NCBI RefSeq assembly: GCF_905475465.1
Contig: NC_062235.1
Location: forward strand, 3,358,001-3,422,000
Direction: 5' to 3'
DNA from: Pieris napi
Taxonomy: Eukaryota; Arthropoda; Insecta; Lepidoptera; Pieridae
Length of the DNA stretch: 64,000 nucleotides
Below, piece after piece: positions 1-12,138 of this stretch. The notes under the pieces were generated by a model that had not been told where the DNA came from, made no database searches, and saw only the letters and a program-made list of their open reading frames with translations. The translations under genes and the position numbers were made by a program. The first letter of the stretch is position 1; every line of letters starts with the position of its first letter.

Positions 1-3000
1 TGATGTCAGCAGCACCCATAAGACCACAGAACTCTTCTGTTCCCCTGATAAGATATAGGTGCGGTTAATTGACTGCACTTTTAACTTTACGTAGACAGAT
101 GTTTTAAATTAATTTTTATAGATCAGCGAGCAAACGGATAGGGGACTCACCTGATGTTTAGTGATACCGCCGCCTTTGGACACTGAGCCAAAGGCCAGAG
201 AAATGACAGAGGGCTCGTGAGTGCGTTGCGTCCTTTTAAGAATTTGTACGCTCTTTTCTTGAAAAGGGCAACTGGCAGAAACTGCCTTATAAAACGCTCA
301 GTTGTGGAACGGCGGATGTCGAGGTAATATGGGTGGAATTTCGTATTCTACCTCGACGTCCGATGATGAAACATGTAGTATATATGTTAAACATACAGTA
401 TATTATGTGTATGATATATGTAGTATTCATTGTTAAAATGTCTTTAAAGTTCACAACAATAAATGTGACACATCTGACTTTATCAATATCTCCTCTACAA
501 AGATTGATCTAACGCCTAGTACCTGCCAGTAGCTCCAAAGAATCCCGTAGCATGACTATCATCAATAGCTAAGAGGGCTCGGTACCGGTCTGCCAAATCC
601 CTCAGACCCTTCACCGGTGCCACGTTCCCGTCCATCGAAAACACTCCATCAGTCACTATCAGCTTTATACGAGCTTCGGAGTGCGCGAGCAAATGTTCCA
701 ATTCTAAAAACATGGTGTCAAAAAAACTTCACTATGTCTATGGATTTATATATGTCGCAGCCAACTAGCTTAATTAGCCGTTTAATTAACAGCTTCGCCG
801 TTTAACTAGCGGCCTGAAAGATGTTCAGCCAGTTTATTAAACAGCTAGGCAAATGACTTGGACCGATCACGCTTCATTACTTGCCTAGCCTGTTGAGTGT
901 TAATTTAAATTTAATTCCACTTTCTGCCACTCTCAAACTTGAAACGAAACTCTTCAGACTGTCAATATGGCGTCGGCAAACCACAACTTTGATGGTGTTT
1001 ACCAAAATTTCATGAAAAACAACAAGTACACTGGAAGAGTGTAGTGACAATAATTGAGTGAATTTGACTTAAGCAATTAAATTTTAAAAGAAATATTTTT
1101 TATATCATATGTTTCATCTTTTTTATTTCTGCCAAATAATGACTTTATACGAATGGCCTGAGCATTAGCCAGCCAGTTTATTAAATGTTGTAACAAACGC
1201 TACGGCTGAATATCTTTGAAGGCCGTTAGTTAAGCAGCGCCGTTTAGTTAAAATGCTAGGATGTTAATTGAACGGCTAAATAAGCTTGTTGGCTGCGAAA
1301 TATAGATAGGATTTAGATTATTCCGTAGTTTTGAACATTCAGTGTTTAAACTCTTATTGTTGATGTTGTTAAATGGTAAGTTAATTCCTATACAGCATTC
1401 TGCCGGCACTTTATAATATTACAGGCTGGTAGTGCACCTTCCACTTTTATTAATAACCAGTTCTATTTAAACTATTTTAAGTTCAATATCTGTCTCTAAG
1501 ATATCGTAGTTGGTAACAAATCATCTTGGTTCATTAAATTTTGGCTGTTGCACTTAATTCCAATTTTTTTTTTTTAAGTACCTAATTGTTAAAGATGTTT
1601 AACGTATTAAATATCCAGGTTGGCTAGTTGACAATAATAACCGATGGAAAATACAAATATTAATCTAATATATAAAATTCTCGTGTCGCGGTGTTTGTGG
1701 TTAAACTCCTCCGAAATGGCTTGACCGATTCTCATGAAATTTTGTGTGCATATTGGGTATAACTGAGAATCGGACAACATCTATTTTTCATCCCCATAAA
1801 TTTTAAGGGTAGTCCCCCCCCCAATCTTTTTTTTTTAATTATTAGATTTTTTTTTATGATACAGCATTAAAAAATACATACAACCCCTAATTTTCACCCC
1901 TCTACGACCAACCCCTATTTTTTATTATAAATGGTAAACATGGCAAAACGACGTTTGCCGAATCAGCTAGTTTTCTATATAAAAGCAAGTTACAGCACAA
2001 CAACTTACCACTGAGATCCCGATGTGGGTACCGGAACTTCTGGGCCTTACAAAGTCGAATGCCGTCGATGATAGAGGCATGGTTCAATGCATCTGAAAAT
2101 ACTGCATCTTCGGGGGTTAACATCGCCTCAAATAGCCCAGCGTTTGCATCAAAACAGGACCCATATAAGATCGTGTCTTCGCGTTGATGGAATTTAGTCA
2201 ACCGGTCTTCTAATTCCTGAAATAATCGTTACCACGTAAAGGTGTAGGAAAGTTCTGGAGTTTTAATGCTTTATTTCATTTTTAAGATCACTTAATTGTA
2301 TAATAGTTTTATAATATTTGTAGTTGAAATTTGGCCATACATTAACTGTTAATAAATAAATAAGATTCTTGACAAAGCTTTCTCGTGAACTAGATTGTAC
2401 AATGTAAAACAACTAACAAGGATTATACGTGTTCTAAATATGGTAATCCAAATGAAGCACTGGGTAGAGCAATTTCTGCGTTTCATTGATAATTAATTAT
2501 CTAGTTAATCATCTAAGCAATAAGGTGACGCCTATTGAATATTTGCTTCCCAGTAAACTGATAAAAAATTATTAATCCTCAAATTTCTGAATCTGTTTTA
2601 TGATAATTTTTCAATCTAATAGGCAAGTAGGTGTTCTGCCTCCAGTGCCTGACACACGACGTCGACTTTTTGGGTCTAAGACATGTCGGTTTCCTCACGA
2701 AGTTTTCCTTCACCGTGCGAGTAAATGTTAAATGCGCATTGCTGCAGTAAACTGATACATCCAGCAAATCTATGTTTGCGCTAAACACATTCATGAATTA
2801 TGAAATTGCAAACATTCAAACCGTGTATCTCAATATTTGAATCAATAACCAAAGACCAAACCCTCTTGTAGGTATTATTTTCCATACCTTATGTAAACTT
2901 TGCGTTCCACAAATAAAACGCACCGAACTAAGGCCAGCTCCATACTTGCTCAAACTTTCTTGAGCAGCTGTTACCACTTCAGGGTGATTCTGAAAGAGGA

Positions 3001-6000
3001 GCATTATTTTACTACAACAATATAACATGTTTTTGATAGCATTATATGGATTTACGCACAACGGACAAAACGGGCGTCTAAGTGCAGAATCTGAGGCCAC
3101 AGGGGCCGCAATTTATCCCCCGCCCCTTCCTCTTGTCAGGAAAAGGAAGCAAAGCTCTCAAAAATAATAGTACATAAAGTACATAGAAATCCTCGAAAAT
3201 GCATTTCGTTTTCAATCAAAGACAATGTGTGGGTAAATAATTACTGTTGACGTAATCACAAAATAAGAAAATCAAAGACCCCCACCCCCTAGTAATTACG
3301 TAATACTTGAACGGCCCACACTACATACATCGCATTATACGGAATATCGTAGAAATTAGAATAACGGGCTTGTTTCGCTTCAATAATATTTACCGAATGC
3401 TTAAAAGATTAACTATGGACTACTATAGATACTAAAAAACGTGAAACTCATCATAAAGAGACAGTGGCGCTTCAGCCCTTGATCTCAGATTTCTGTGGCT
3501 GTTTCTTAATATTTTTCTTAATAGAAAAGTAGGTGATCAACCCTTGATGCCTGACTCGTGCATGTCGACTTTTGCATCTGATGATAGTGTAATCACAACA
3601 TTTTTCTTTACCGTACAGAAAAGTCCTTTTCACACGAAGAGCAAATCCAAGTGCTTAAGGCACTCTTCGTCAAATATAATAATAATAATTATATTTAAAC
3701 TAATGAATAACTAAAACTTACCGATAAACCTAAGTAATTATTTGCGCAGAAGTTCAGGAATTCTCCTTCAGCACCTTTAACTGTCACCTGGAATAAACCC
3801 GGATAAAATTGGACTTACAAATTTCTTTGATATAGTTTTTTTAAAACAAGTGGTCTTTACTACTTTCGAACTTCCGTCTTTTTTTGTATGTTAGCAACAG
3901 GTTAGGGGATTGTTTCCCACCGTGGGGCCCACACCCCACAGAGGGGCAATTTGATTGTTAAGGGGGCAATCAATATAAGATGAAGTGGAGACTTGAGACT
4001 GAAGCTAACCTAATTGGAATTTTATTTTAGTAAAATCACTGTGCAACAAGCACCAAGCGCAAGGAGCTCACTTAATTAATATGAAAAAAAAATCATTTTA
4101 TTTTGTACATTTATATATTGTTTCGTTAACAATTTCTGATTTGAGTTATTTCTTCCTAAACTTTTTTAGATGCTTTAAATGTCGGTTAGTCGGTGAATGA
4201 ATTATATATCGACAGTTAAATAATAAAAGAAATATTAGTTAACATCCATATTAATTTACCGTTCTGTCTTGGGGAGAGGTAATGATCCGTTCATGCTTCC
4301 ACGTCTTTGCTCGTTTGATCTCTTTCAGTCTATCTCCTAACACATCACGAAGTTTTTCCACTCCTGCGCGCTCCTTTGAATTCAACTCGTGAAGGTAGCG
4401 TATTTGTTGTCCATTGTTTACTGGAAATCAAAAGGTATTTTATATGCCTTGTCAAAGTTAATAACATAATACCATTACAGACAGTCTACAACCCTCACTG
4501 ATACACAACAAACTACAAGCTCCCTCCTTATCAGAATGCCAAATCATAAAATGACTGCTTCACGACTGATTTCAGAGCGACCGCCGATGCGAAAACCGCT
4601 GTGTGAGTTCGAAAAGTGAGTTACAGAATCGCAGGGCTGGTCTGGGTAGGTAGGTAAGTTTCTGTGAGGGGTTCAATTTATTTTTGTTTAAATAAGTTCT
4701 AAAACAACATGCTTAAGAAATACCTACTAAAAATGTGACGTCAAAATTTTAAACACATTTATTAGAACATAGAAATAACAAATTAGCAAGGAAAAAATAC
4801 AGGTAATATCGTAAAAATTAAACCGCATTAAGAACGTAATAAAGATAATTACGGTAAGTAGCAAGATTGTTGTGAAAAATATCAATTATTATCATTAATG
4901 TTAGTAATTCAGTTGTAAGAGAGACATACTCGTAGCCTTCAATACATAGGATCATTTAAATAGCATGTAAGCGAGCCGTAGATGCGTGTAATTATTTTTA
5001 GTAGCTCTAGTATTACAAATAAATAAATTATCTTAATTTAGCAAGAAGATCAGTATGGGTATCAAAGTTATTTTTTTATACAAGCAGGTGCACCGCAGCA
5101 TACAGCATGCAGCAACAGCATGGGATACCAGTAAAAAAATGAAATCCCGAATCAAAATGACCCGGGTTTCTAAACTGAAAAAGTACTATGTTGTCGCAAC
5201 ATTAGTATCAACTTGGAATTCGAATTTAACTCTGTTACATCTGGCCAGTAGCACTATAGGCTGGAGGATTGGACTAATAAAGAAGACACAAGAAGGTGCC
5301 TCGAAGCTTTTGAGATCTGGCGTTACCACGGCATGCTTCGCTTCAGCTGGATCCAAAGAGTGACGAATGAAAGAGTCCTTCAACGATTCGAGATAATACG
5401 AAAGTTTGTGCAGACTGTTAAAAATGGAAAGTCATATATCTCGGACATGTTTGCCTCATCATCGATACGACTTGTCGCAGCTTATAATGTCGGGCAAAAT
5501 TCAAGGCTGTTGAAGGAAGAAGTCGTGGTTGCGGTGGGTATGGAAGTGTACCGACATCACATCCGCCGAAGAGCTAGACTAGCGCAAGATTCCCGGCAAT
5601 TCAATAGTCAAAGTCAAAAGTCAGAATCATTTATCCATTTAGGTAACACAATGTACACTTATGAATGTCAATAAAGAAATACATACTTAATCCTAAATGC
5701 TTCTAATTTTACATTTACTGCCAGTTCTCAAATCAAGGGCGTAGAACGGACGCGAAGAAGTGGCAAGAAACTTTCCGGTACTCTTTTTAATCGCCATGTT
5801 TTTTGTTTTAAACAATATTGGAAGGAGCTGCAACCATTATACCATGTTCCGCATAACATCTTAAGTGATTGATAGTTAAGTTAAGTAATTGATAGTTGAT
5901 AGTTAAGTTATAATAAAAAATTAAAAACAAATATTATATATTTCAGCAGGATTCATGGTGCAATAGGAGCACGCACTTACATTCTCGTGGGAACAACACG

Positions 6001-9000
6001 CAAATACATGTCCAAATAACTAACATCACCGCATTCACGAATTCCATTTAACCAGTTCAAGTTCTTAACAGCACACCTTTATTAAGTAGCACCTGAAGAA
6101 GAAGGGTTTATACAAATAAACATAAACATCTAAGTTTTAGGATATCCAACTCGAAATACTGTAATCAAGCCTTGTAGAAGTGTCATGCAAGTGTAGATAA
6201 TTTAAACGTATCAATGATATTTTGCTAGTGCGTCCGGTAGAATCGTGATTTCTAATGATTTATTTAATGTTAAAAAGGACGTTTGGTAATCTACAATGAT
6301 TTTAATGAGTAAATCGATTAATCATGAAGTTCCAATAATACCTAATTATTTTACATTAGTCGTACAAACATCTGTCAAACTGAAAACTCATGAACCCATT
6401 CTGTTATCAATTATTATAGGAAATAATACAAAAACAGTAGATAAGTTGTGTAAATATGAAATACTAAACAGCGAGACTGAACCTTGTGCAAATGAACGAA
6501 GCCAAGGTCGTCGAGACAATTTGGAACACAATTTATCTTGAATTTTAAGTAGAATTCAGTTTGATCAGTAAGCATATCATGCTGAATTATATATAAGTAG
6601 GTATAAAATATTACTGACCACGAAAGCTACAAATACCCGAAATTTCGACTAATATGTAATAAAAATAAGGGGATTATTAATTATTAATTAATTATATGTA
6701 TTTTTAAAAAGCTTATACAATGTGAACTGTGTAACTTCTATATAGATTCATATTTCGGATTTGAACGTATACATACTCTTCATTCAAAGTGTGACTTACT
6801 GTCGCCGCACACGGGCCACACGCCACAGCCACAAACGCCGCCACGAGAAGCTAGAAGCGGCTACAAAGGTAGCTGAAGCGCGCGACAGCCACTTGTGGCC
6901 GGTGGTCGACACTTGCGGTCGGTGGCTGCTACTTTTTTTAACCCTTGCCTGCAGTATCATAATGGACTCTGACGAAGAAGGTTTAATTGCGCTACTTTTG
7001 ATAAAAAGACGTCGTCGTAGAAGACGAAACCGTAGTTATTGGATACACAGAAAGACATTAAATATCCCCTCACCACGACAGGTCGGTAATCGACAACCAT
7101 TGAACTATACATGATGAAGCATTTGGCCTCAGTGAAAATATGATGACGCCATATTCTTGAAAATATTCGGACTTAGACAAAAAAGTTTTCAATAATAGGT
7201 TAAGCCGTGCCAGACGTTGCATTGAGTGTACCTTCGGCGTACTAGCAAACAAATGGAGAATATTACATCGCCTATTAAACACTTCTGTTCATTTCTCAGA
7301 AGACATTGTGATTTGTGAAATCTTGTTGCATTTTGCACAACTTTATTCGCAAAAGGGATGGTTTAAATTTTCGTCACACTTTGAAAATAGTGGGACTCGA
7401 AAATATACAAAATACAGGCTGGCCAGTAACACGAGCGAGCAAGAGATACGTTAAAAGATTATTTTATGAATAAAGTAGCAATAGCGTGGCAAGAAAATAG
7501 AATATAAATATATGGTTTTATATTATTTTATTAAACTTAACTTCAATGTTCTTTTCTTTGGCAGTTGTATTCGAAAAAATTCCCACAAACAATTAGCAGA
7601 TTGCTTCCCAGGCCCACAATTTTTCTCCTCTATTACTAAAACTATCACTTTTTGAATCCCAAATCGCAGGACGGGATTGTATCTCTGATATAAATAATTC
7701 TATATCCATATTTATCTACCTATATGAAACACAGACTACGTGGATATTGATAAAGATATATGTACATCAAAATGTTTTGGTTGACGTCATATTTTTGGTA
7801 GGTTCAGATTGCCAAATTAAGTCAGTTATTGTGGCAACGTGCCATTGGGTTGGATGTAGGTTTTATGGATCTAATCTGCTATTTCTGAGTTGGTACTACT
7901 AAAAAAACCTATCTTCTTACTTGGTGAACCGATCCCTCTCAGTCCGAAACAAAATATTTTGACACGAATAGCATCCATGCTATAACTTATTAGCCATAGG
8001 TATAAGGAAGGAATAAAATAAAACCTTATCAAATGCACATAGTTCTTTTATATACAGGGTAACAGGGTGCAAAGGAGGCTCTGAGGTTAAGTGATACCGC
8101 CGCCTATGGACACTTACATTGCTCGTGCGTTGCCAGCCTTTTAAGAATGTGTACGCTCTTTTCTTGTCCCTAAGGCGAATTGGTCCGGAAATACCTCAGT
8201 GGCCACCTGGTTCCACATAGTGGTAGTTCAAAAACGCTCAGTTGACAAAGACGGACGTCCGCGTCGAGGTGACACGGGTGGAACATCGTATTCTGCTGAT
8301 GATGAAACTCAGCAGCAGGTATTAATCCGAACAACTCCTTTGAACACTCTCCATGGTGAATGCGGTTGAAGATTAAGAGAGACCCCACATCTCTACGCAA
8401 CTCCAAGGGATCAAGCCGCTCGGAAAGTGACTGGTCGTCGACGATTCGAATCGCTCTTCGTTGAATACGGTCATGTGTAAGGAGCTGGGGAGCTCCCGCC
8501 AAGAGGTAAGAACACTACTCCATTTATAAAATACTACTCATAATACTCAAAAGTCATATATTACGATTTCAGATTTCCTGATTACGATTTCAGTGAAACA
8601 GCCTGAATGCACCGAATCATAATCTTTGTTAAAACAGCAAACAATCCGTTAATTGGTTATGGAGGGATACTCCCCTTTCTTACCAATCGACGTCACTGTT
8701 GGGCAATAATTCAAACTGTGGGTTTTTCCCACAAATTTAGGGGAAATCAAGATGTCTAGAGGTATTTTAAGGGATACATTATTTAAGAAAAAGAATTCTA
8801 AGAAAAACGCACGTTTCGATACAATCAATATTAAGCCTCTAACCCAACCAACACCTTTATCTATGCTAGATCAAAAAAAACAAACACAACCGAGTACAAC
8901 AACAAAAACTTTAGGGGTTTTAAATCGATATTTAGGAATATTTTAAGTTGTTTCTAGGGGCAACGTAATAAGAGTTGGCATCACTGGTGGTAGGATAAAG

Positions 9001-9637
9001 TACTATTCTAAACGATATCTTATATGTGTAAACAAAAAAGTGTACCACTTCTCTGAGACGACTCATTATCAGTTATCAAACGGTAATAACACATAACAAC
9101 GGCTAAGCAAGTCTTACACAATGCTATTTACTCACGTAATGTGTGGTTACATATAGAATTCAATTAAATAACTCGAAATTCTTGTTTTGATAATTATTGG
9201 TATAAAGAGTGTCGTGTAAGATGGTAGATGTTTCGTAGATTAGATACTAGTCCTTCTGTTTGAATCCTTTCGTTCAAAGCGTTAATAAAATATTACCTGG
9301 ACCGGTTTATCTTAAATGTGACTTTGTGGTTTCAACATCGAAATGTCAATGACTTGTACACGCTAAAAGGACACTGCAAAATCCTTATGAAAAACTCTTC
9401 GTGTCACTTTTGCCCTTGAGGTATTCAAAATATTGTTTTTATATTTGCAATGAGGCAATACTAATGTACACATATTAAGGTAGATCGGTTGCCCGGATCA
9501 AGTAAGACATTTTCATTTAGCAATTAAACTGGACACTATATTGCACATTTATAACACTAATTACTAGAACACCTAATCGTTTACAATTAAAAGTGAAATT
9601 ACATACCGATGCGCAGGAGTTGTGAGCGTAAAGCCAT
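1..9637 (-). CDS. GCAT: Glycine C-acetyltransferase (2-amino-3-ketobutyrate CoA ligase), mitochondrial; 3' end off the window
   Basis: This PLP enzyme condenses glycine with acetyl-CoA (or cleaves 2-amino-3-ketobutyrate) in mitochondrial threonine breakdown. Coding exons on the minus strand are 9607-9637, 4260-4420, 3722-3787, 2888-2989, 2009-2216, 523-703 and 1-44. All internal boundaries are GT-AG and phases agree, giving 264 residues; the family is about 400 residues, so the Schiff-base Lys is off the left edge. The start MALRSQLLRI opens an Arg-rich, acid-poor leader that fits mitochondrial import. Family motifs follow in order: TWKHERIITS (about 50-60), NFCANNYLGLS (about 76-86), YGAGLSSVRFICGTQS (about 101-116), DANAGLFEA (143-151), NHASIIDG (165-172) and DDSHATGF (237-244). 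D237 and H240 fit the cofactor-binding Asp and His of this family. No frameshift or stop is seen. Intron 1 is 5.2 kb and full of transposon debris. The identification is secure; the small first exon is the least certain part, although it supplies exactly the right phase. Confidence 0.93.
130..372 (-). repeat. 5'-truncated LINE 3' tail
   Basis: The reverse complement shows the recurrent LINE tail of this window: a phrase equivalent to KKRAYQFLKGRQ, then a CGCCG-rich 'GTGATACC' segment and the 'CTCACCTGATGTT' end. It lies in GCAT intron 6. The same tail recurs around 8.1, 15.4, 16.3, 17.1/18.9, 28.9, 37.9 and 48.5 kb. It is degraded, with internal deletions and no coding potential left. Confidence 0.75.
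756..1297. mobile_element. MITE with about 39-bp imperfect terminal inverted repeats
   Basis: The left end (CGCAGCCAACTAGCTTAATT) is mirrored at the right end by a sequence finishing GGCTGCG. Several 'gccgtttaa' and 'ggccgttagttaa' style subterminal repeats lie inside both ends. There is no ORF. It sits in GCAT intron 5. No clear target duplication was found and the superfamily is unassigned. Confidence 0.7.
1664..1971 (+). mobile_element. Non-autonomous Helitron-like element (family A)
   Basis: The element starts with TC followed by 'taatatataaaattctcgtg' and ends 'GTTTGCCGAATCAGCTAGT', the TC...CTAGT layout of Helitrons. Full-length or partial relatives occur at 19.4, 42.0, 43.3, 58.4 and 62.2 kb, which defines the ends. 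It is non-coding and lies in GCAT intron 5. Confidence 0.7.
2600..2745 (+). repeat. SINE-like dispersed repeat (family 'AGGCAAGTAGGTG')
   Basis: The block begins 'aataggcaagtaggtg' and runs through 'gtcgactttttgggtct' to 'gcgagtaaatgttaaatgc'. It matches other copies at 3510-3660, 43570-43660, 49380-49440 (inverted) and 55625-55745. It has no coding potential and lies in GCAT intron 4. Confidence 0.65.
3510..3660 (+). repeat. SINE-like dispersed repeat, second copy of the same family
   Basis: A diverged copy of the 2600-2745 repeat. It shares the 'agtaggtgatcaacc' and 'catgtcgacttttgc' blocks. It lies in GCAT intron 3. Confidence 0.55.
5180..5570 (+). pseudogene. Non-LTR retrotransposon reverse-transcriptase C-terminal fragment, frameshifted
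   Basis: Two overlapping frames together resemble the C-terminal end of insect LINE ORF2 proteins. One contributes 'RRCLEAFEIWRYH', the next 'GMLRFSWIQRVTNERVLQR', followed by a TVKNGK segment. This is the usual 'RMLRISWTDRVTNEEVL' block found after the polymerase domain. The reading frame breaks near 5330 and degenerates after about 5480. It lies on the strand opposite GCAT, in intron 1. Confidence 0.65.
5586..6060 (-). repeat. Dispersed retroelement-like repeat (pair with 61445-61850)
   Basis: The sequence from 'gtcaaaagtcagaatcattt' through 'ctgccagttctcaaatc', 'ctctttttaatcgcca' and 'ctcgtgggaacaacacgcaa' is repeated near 61.45-61.85 kb in the same order and orientation, with indels. It begins with a GTCAA-rich stretch typical of the tail side of a retroelement read backwards. 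No ORF was found. Class is uncertain. Confidence 0.6.
6962..7370 (+). pseudogene. Degenerate PIF/Harbinger transposase, internally deleted
   Basis: An ATG at 6962 opens a short N-terminal piece: an acidic MDSDEE start, an Arg-rich tract, then a YWIHRK motif, as in Harbinger transposases. After a deletion, from about 7110 the C-terminal DDE part is readable: DEAFGLSENM, then LDKKVFNNRLSRARR, then TFGVLANKWRILHR. A stop interrupts the frame near 7157 and the catalytic core is missing. No convincing terminal repeats were found. It lies inside GCAT intron 1 on the opposite strand. It is inactive. Confidence 0.75.
8060..8515 (-). pseudogene. LINE ORF2 C-terminus plus 3' tail
   Basis: The minus strand reads without a stop through 'IQRRAIRIVDDQSLSERLD', 'RRDVGSLLIFNRIHHGECS' and 'ELFGLIPAAEFHH'. 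This is the C-terminal region of a Jockey-like non-LTR polyprotein common in moths. The frame then shifts into 'PLCGTRWPLRYFRTN', after which the shared LINE tail follows to about 8060. It lacks the polymerase and the 5' part. It is the longest copy of this tail family in the window and lies in GCAT intron 1. Confidence 0.75.
8752..8946 (+). CDS. Small unrecognised ORF of 64 codons, doubtful
   Basis: An ORF of 64 residues starts MSRGILRDTLFKKKNSKK and continues with a Gln/Thr/Pro-rich stretch. It has no recognised domain, signal peptide or membrane segment. It lies in GCAT intron 1 on the opposite strand and is surrounded by repeats. It could be a chance ORF or a fragment of a mobile element. 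I list it because its Lys-rich start and lack of local repeats differ from the other chance ORFs. Confidence 0.15.
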   Translation: MSRGILRDTLFKKKNSKKNARFDTINIKPLTQPTPLSMLDQKKQTQPSTTTKTLGVLNRYLGIF

Positions 9638-9785
9638 CGCGTCAAATGCCGACAGAAACACTTGCCGCGCGCGGGTGTGGCGTTACAGTATATAACAATT
9701 TAGTAGAGATATTGGCGAATCCAACAAGAGATAAATGCCGCTCAAAACAGTGTTTACACTCATTCCTCTTGTTGGATTATAATTG
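9638..9785 (-). promoter_or_regulatory. GCAT promoter and 5' UTR region
   Basis: Directly upstream of the GCAT start there is a short GC-rich leader (about 9640-9680). A TATA-like TATATA follows at about 9689-9694 (read on the minus strand), which would place transcription start roughly 25-50 bases before the ATG. Further up lies a perfect 13-bp inverted repeat (9718-9730 and 9766-9778). Its loop contains TGTTTAC (9751-9757), the core of forkhead sites. Core-promoter placement is inferred from position only. Confidence 0.45.
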
Positions 9786-11600
9786 TTTTGGATAATGCAT
9801 CAAATCAACACTACTAAAATACCGATACCGATTGCTAACTAGCTAAAGAGCCTACAAAAATAATACTACAGGCCGTACAAATACCGACAAATTTATTTGT
9901 CAAACTACACTTAGGTTAATGATTAAACGTTCGTTACTTGGAGGTCGTGCTTTTGATCTGCGACTGTGTTAATTATTACTACTATTTTAAACCGACTTCA
10001 AAAATCTGTAGCATATCTTAGACCCAAAGATGACAACATGCCACAAGTACATAAGGCAGACAAACGACTTTGATATTAACAATAATTATCCGAAATCTGT
10101 GGTCGTTTTGACCAAGGTTTGTAGACCACTGCATATACCGTAGTTGACCCTTCAATAAAATAATTGCGTATTAAAGTACTTTATGTAAATGGAATAGAAA
10201 TCACAGATTTACTATAAAAATTAATAAAAAAACTATAAAAATTCCTCGCAATGAAATCTCCTTGTTTCACAACTGAAAGCGTTGTTGCAACTGTGCTGTT
10301 TTGTTGAGTAGTCACGCAGGTTTATATACCTATCAGTATGATTTTCCACGGACGCGAGGTCACAAGCGAACATATTATGTTTATTTTGTTATTTAATAAT
10401 ACTAATATGTCTTTTTTTAGTCAGAGATGTATGATGAGATCGCTTACACTCTACAGATTGTTAGCGTTCGAGTTGTGACGCATAATCGGACCATAGACGG
10501 ACCGCATGTTGCAGTCAAGACCGACTGCAACATGCGGTTTCCTCAGGAACTGCTCGAGCGGTCCGTGTATTGCGAATATGAATTTAGAATGGAAACTGCA
10601 GATCGCCGTGCGGCGCCGCATGTTGCAGTCGGTCTTGACTGCAACATGCGGTCCGTCTATGGCCCGCTTTATACTTTTTCCCCTTACTAAAGCATGTAAG
10701 GCTTATAGTGAAAACTGAAAAGGATTATTTTAAACGAATCCAAGCTAGTGTCCTTATTCATAATCGTACAAGCAAGATATAAAATGTTTTGTCCCTATCA
10801 TTCTCGTCTCAATAAACGAAACAAAATTTGGTTCAAGTAATGTGTTTATGAAGACAATACCGTATGTCATATTTTCACCGACCTTCGTGGTGTGGTATAA
10901 CGATCTTAATCTCAGTCGAAGTATTAGTGAAAATGATTATTGCACCTTTTGTGATGCTGTTGAGTGTTGGTCCAGGTTAAAGATACACTTATTTGTACCC
11001 TTTTTGCCTTCCTGTCTAGGAAATTATCGATGCAGAATTTTTGCATTATGAGGTAAAGGGCCTGTTGGGGGATCAAATACGCATTGTCAAAGCTATATTT
11101 TAAACAGCTTGAATTGAATAATCACAAGAAATTAGTTTTATCAGTTAGTTGTATGTAAATCATAGTGAAGAGACTTATAAATGATTGATTAAAATAATTG
11201 ATGATTGATGTAAAATAATTGTAAATTTATAATAATACATAACTTCAATCCGGTAAAAAAGTGTTTTCCTTAAAAAAGGTTATTTAAAACATCATTGGTT
11301 GTCGGGTTAACGTATAATTGAGTAATTTAAACGTGTTATACGATGAAATAAAATACAATAAACAGTTGGCTTAATACATATTTAATATTTTGATTGAAAT
11401 AGCGCGTTCATTATTTATCGATTACAGACGACTCTGAAAAAGAAAATTAATCTATATTATTATTTTATTTAATTATTGTCACCGCCAAATTGTCTATGAT
11501 AATTATGATGGATAGGAGTGTCACTCAAACATAACTTTGAAAGATAATACAATTAATTAAACCAGAATGTTGGTATTAAAAATAAATATATCGGATTGTT
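9786..11600. other. Intergenic spacer, GCAT to Harbinger element
   Basis: No gene is supported here. It holds the palindromic element at 10488-10665. Near 11203-11275 is a stretch matching one arm of the hairpin MITE at 25402-25524 (shared 'aaatttataataatacataa' block). The remainder is AT-rich sequence without recognised content. Confidence 0.6.
10488..10665. mobile_element. Fold-back MITE whose terminal repeats are themselves palindromic
   Basis: The left end (about 10488-10540) and right end (about 10614-10665) are reverse complements over roughly 50 bp with almost no mismatch. Within each end, CCGCATGTTGCAGTC and GACTGCAACATGCGG form a separate 15-bp palindrome around a 6-base loop. The centre is about 73 bp. 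No target duplication is obvious and there is no real ORF. The near identity of the ends suggests a young insertion or one kept alike by conversion. Confidence 0.7.
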
Positions 11601-12138
11601 ATACGGCCAAAATTAATAATGTATCCTCAATCTATGATTATAACCAATCTTGGACTGATTCATATCTAAAGACCGATCTCCAATCTGCATGCCAATAAAC
11701 ATTTCTGCTATCCGATTGTTTATTTGACAAAAGATTGACAGCAATCTTTTGCGTGATCCTTGCCTCTCGACCGCGTTTCGTTCAATGCAATATGTTGTGT
11801 TCAAGCATACCAAAAGTTTGCTGTTTTTGGAACGAAATAAAATAAGTAAGACTTAATGTCTGTTTCACAATGTATGGATAAAGTAGCAAATAGCTATGCA
11901 ACGTTTTGTTTGTTTTTTTGTTACGAACAAATAAATTCTATAGAAAAACATAGAACCTTTACCTTTTTGTTGGTCATTTAATATTACTTGTAATGAAACG
12001 GGCTGTCATTGTCATATGGCATTATTGTTTGTTAGGTTATTGAGTATTTTAGTACATATTATTACAAATATATATTTTCTCTGAGTAGTTTGTGTATGTT
12101 GTTTTTGTGATTCGAGGTTGGTTCTTTAACTTAAAAAA

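Noticed and set aside
7070..7282. Minus-strand ORF of 70 residues
   Set aside because: It is the antisense shadow of the Harbinger transposase remnant on the plus strand.
10427..10718. Overlapping ORFs of 87 and 70 residues
   Set aside because: They follow the inverted ends of the palindromic element; the repeated HVAV/NMR words are the element's ends in translation.
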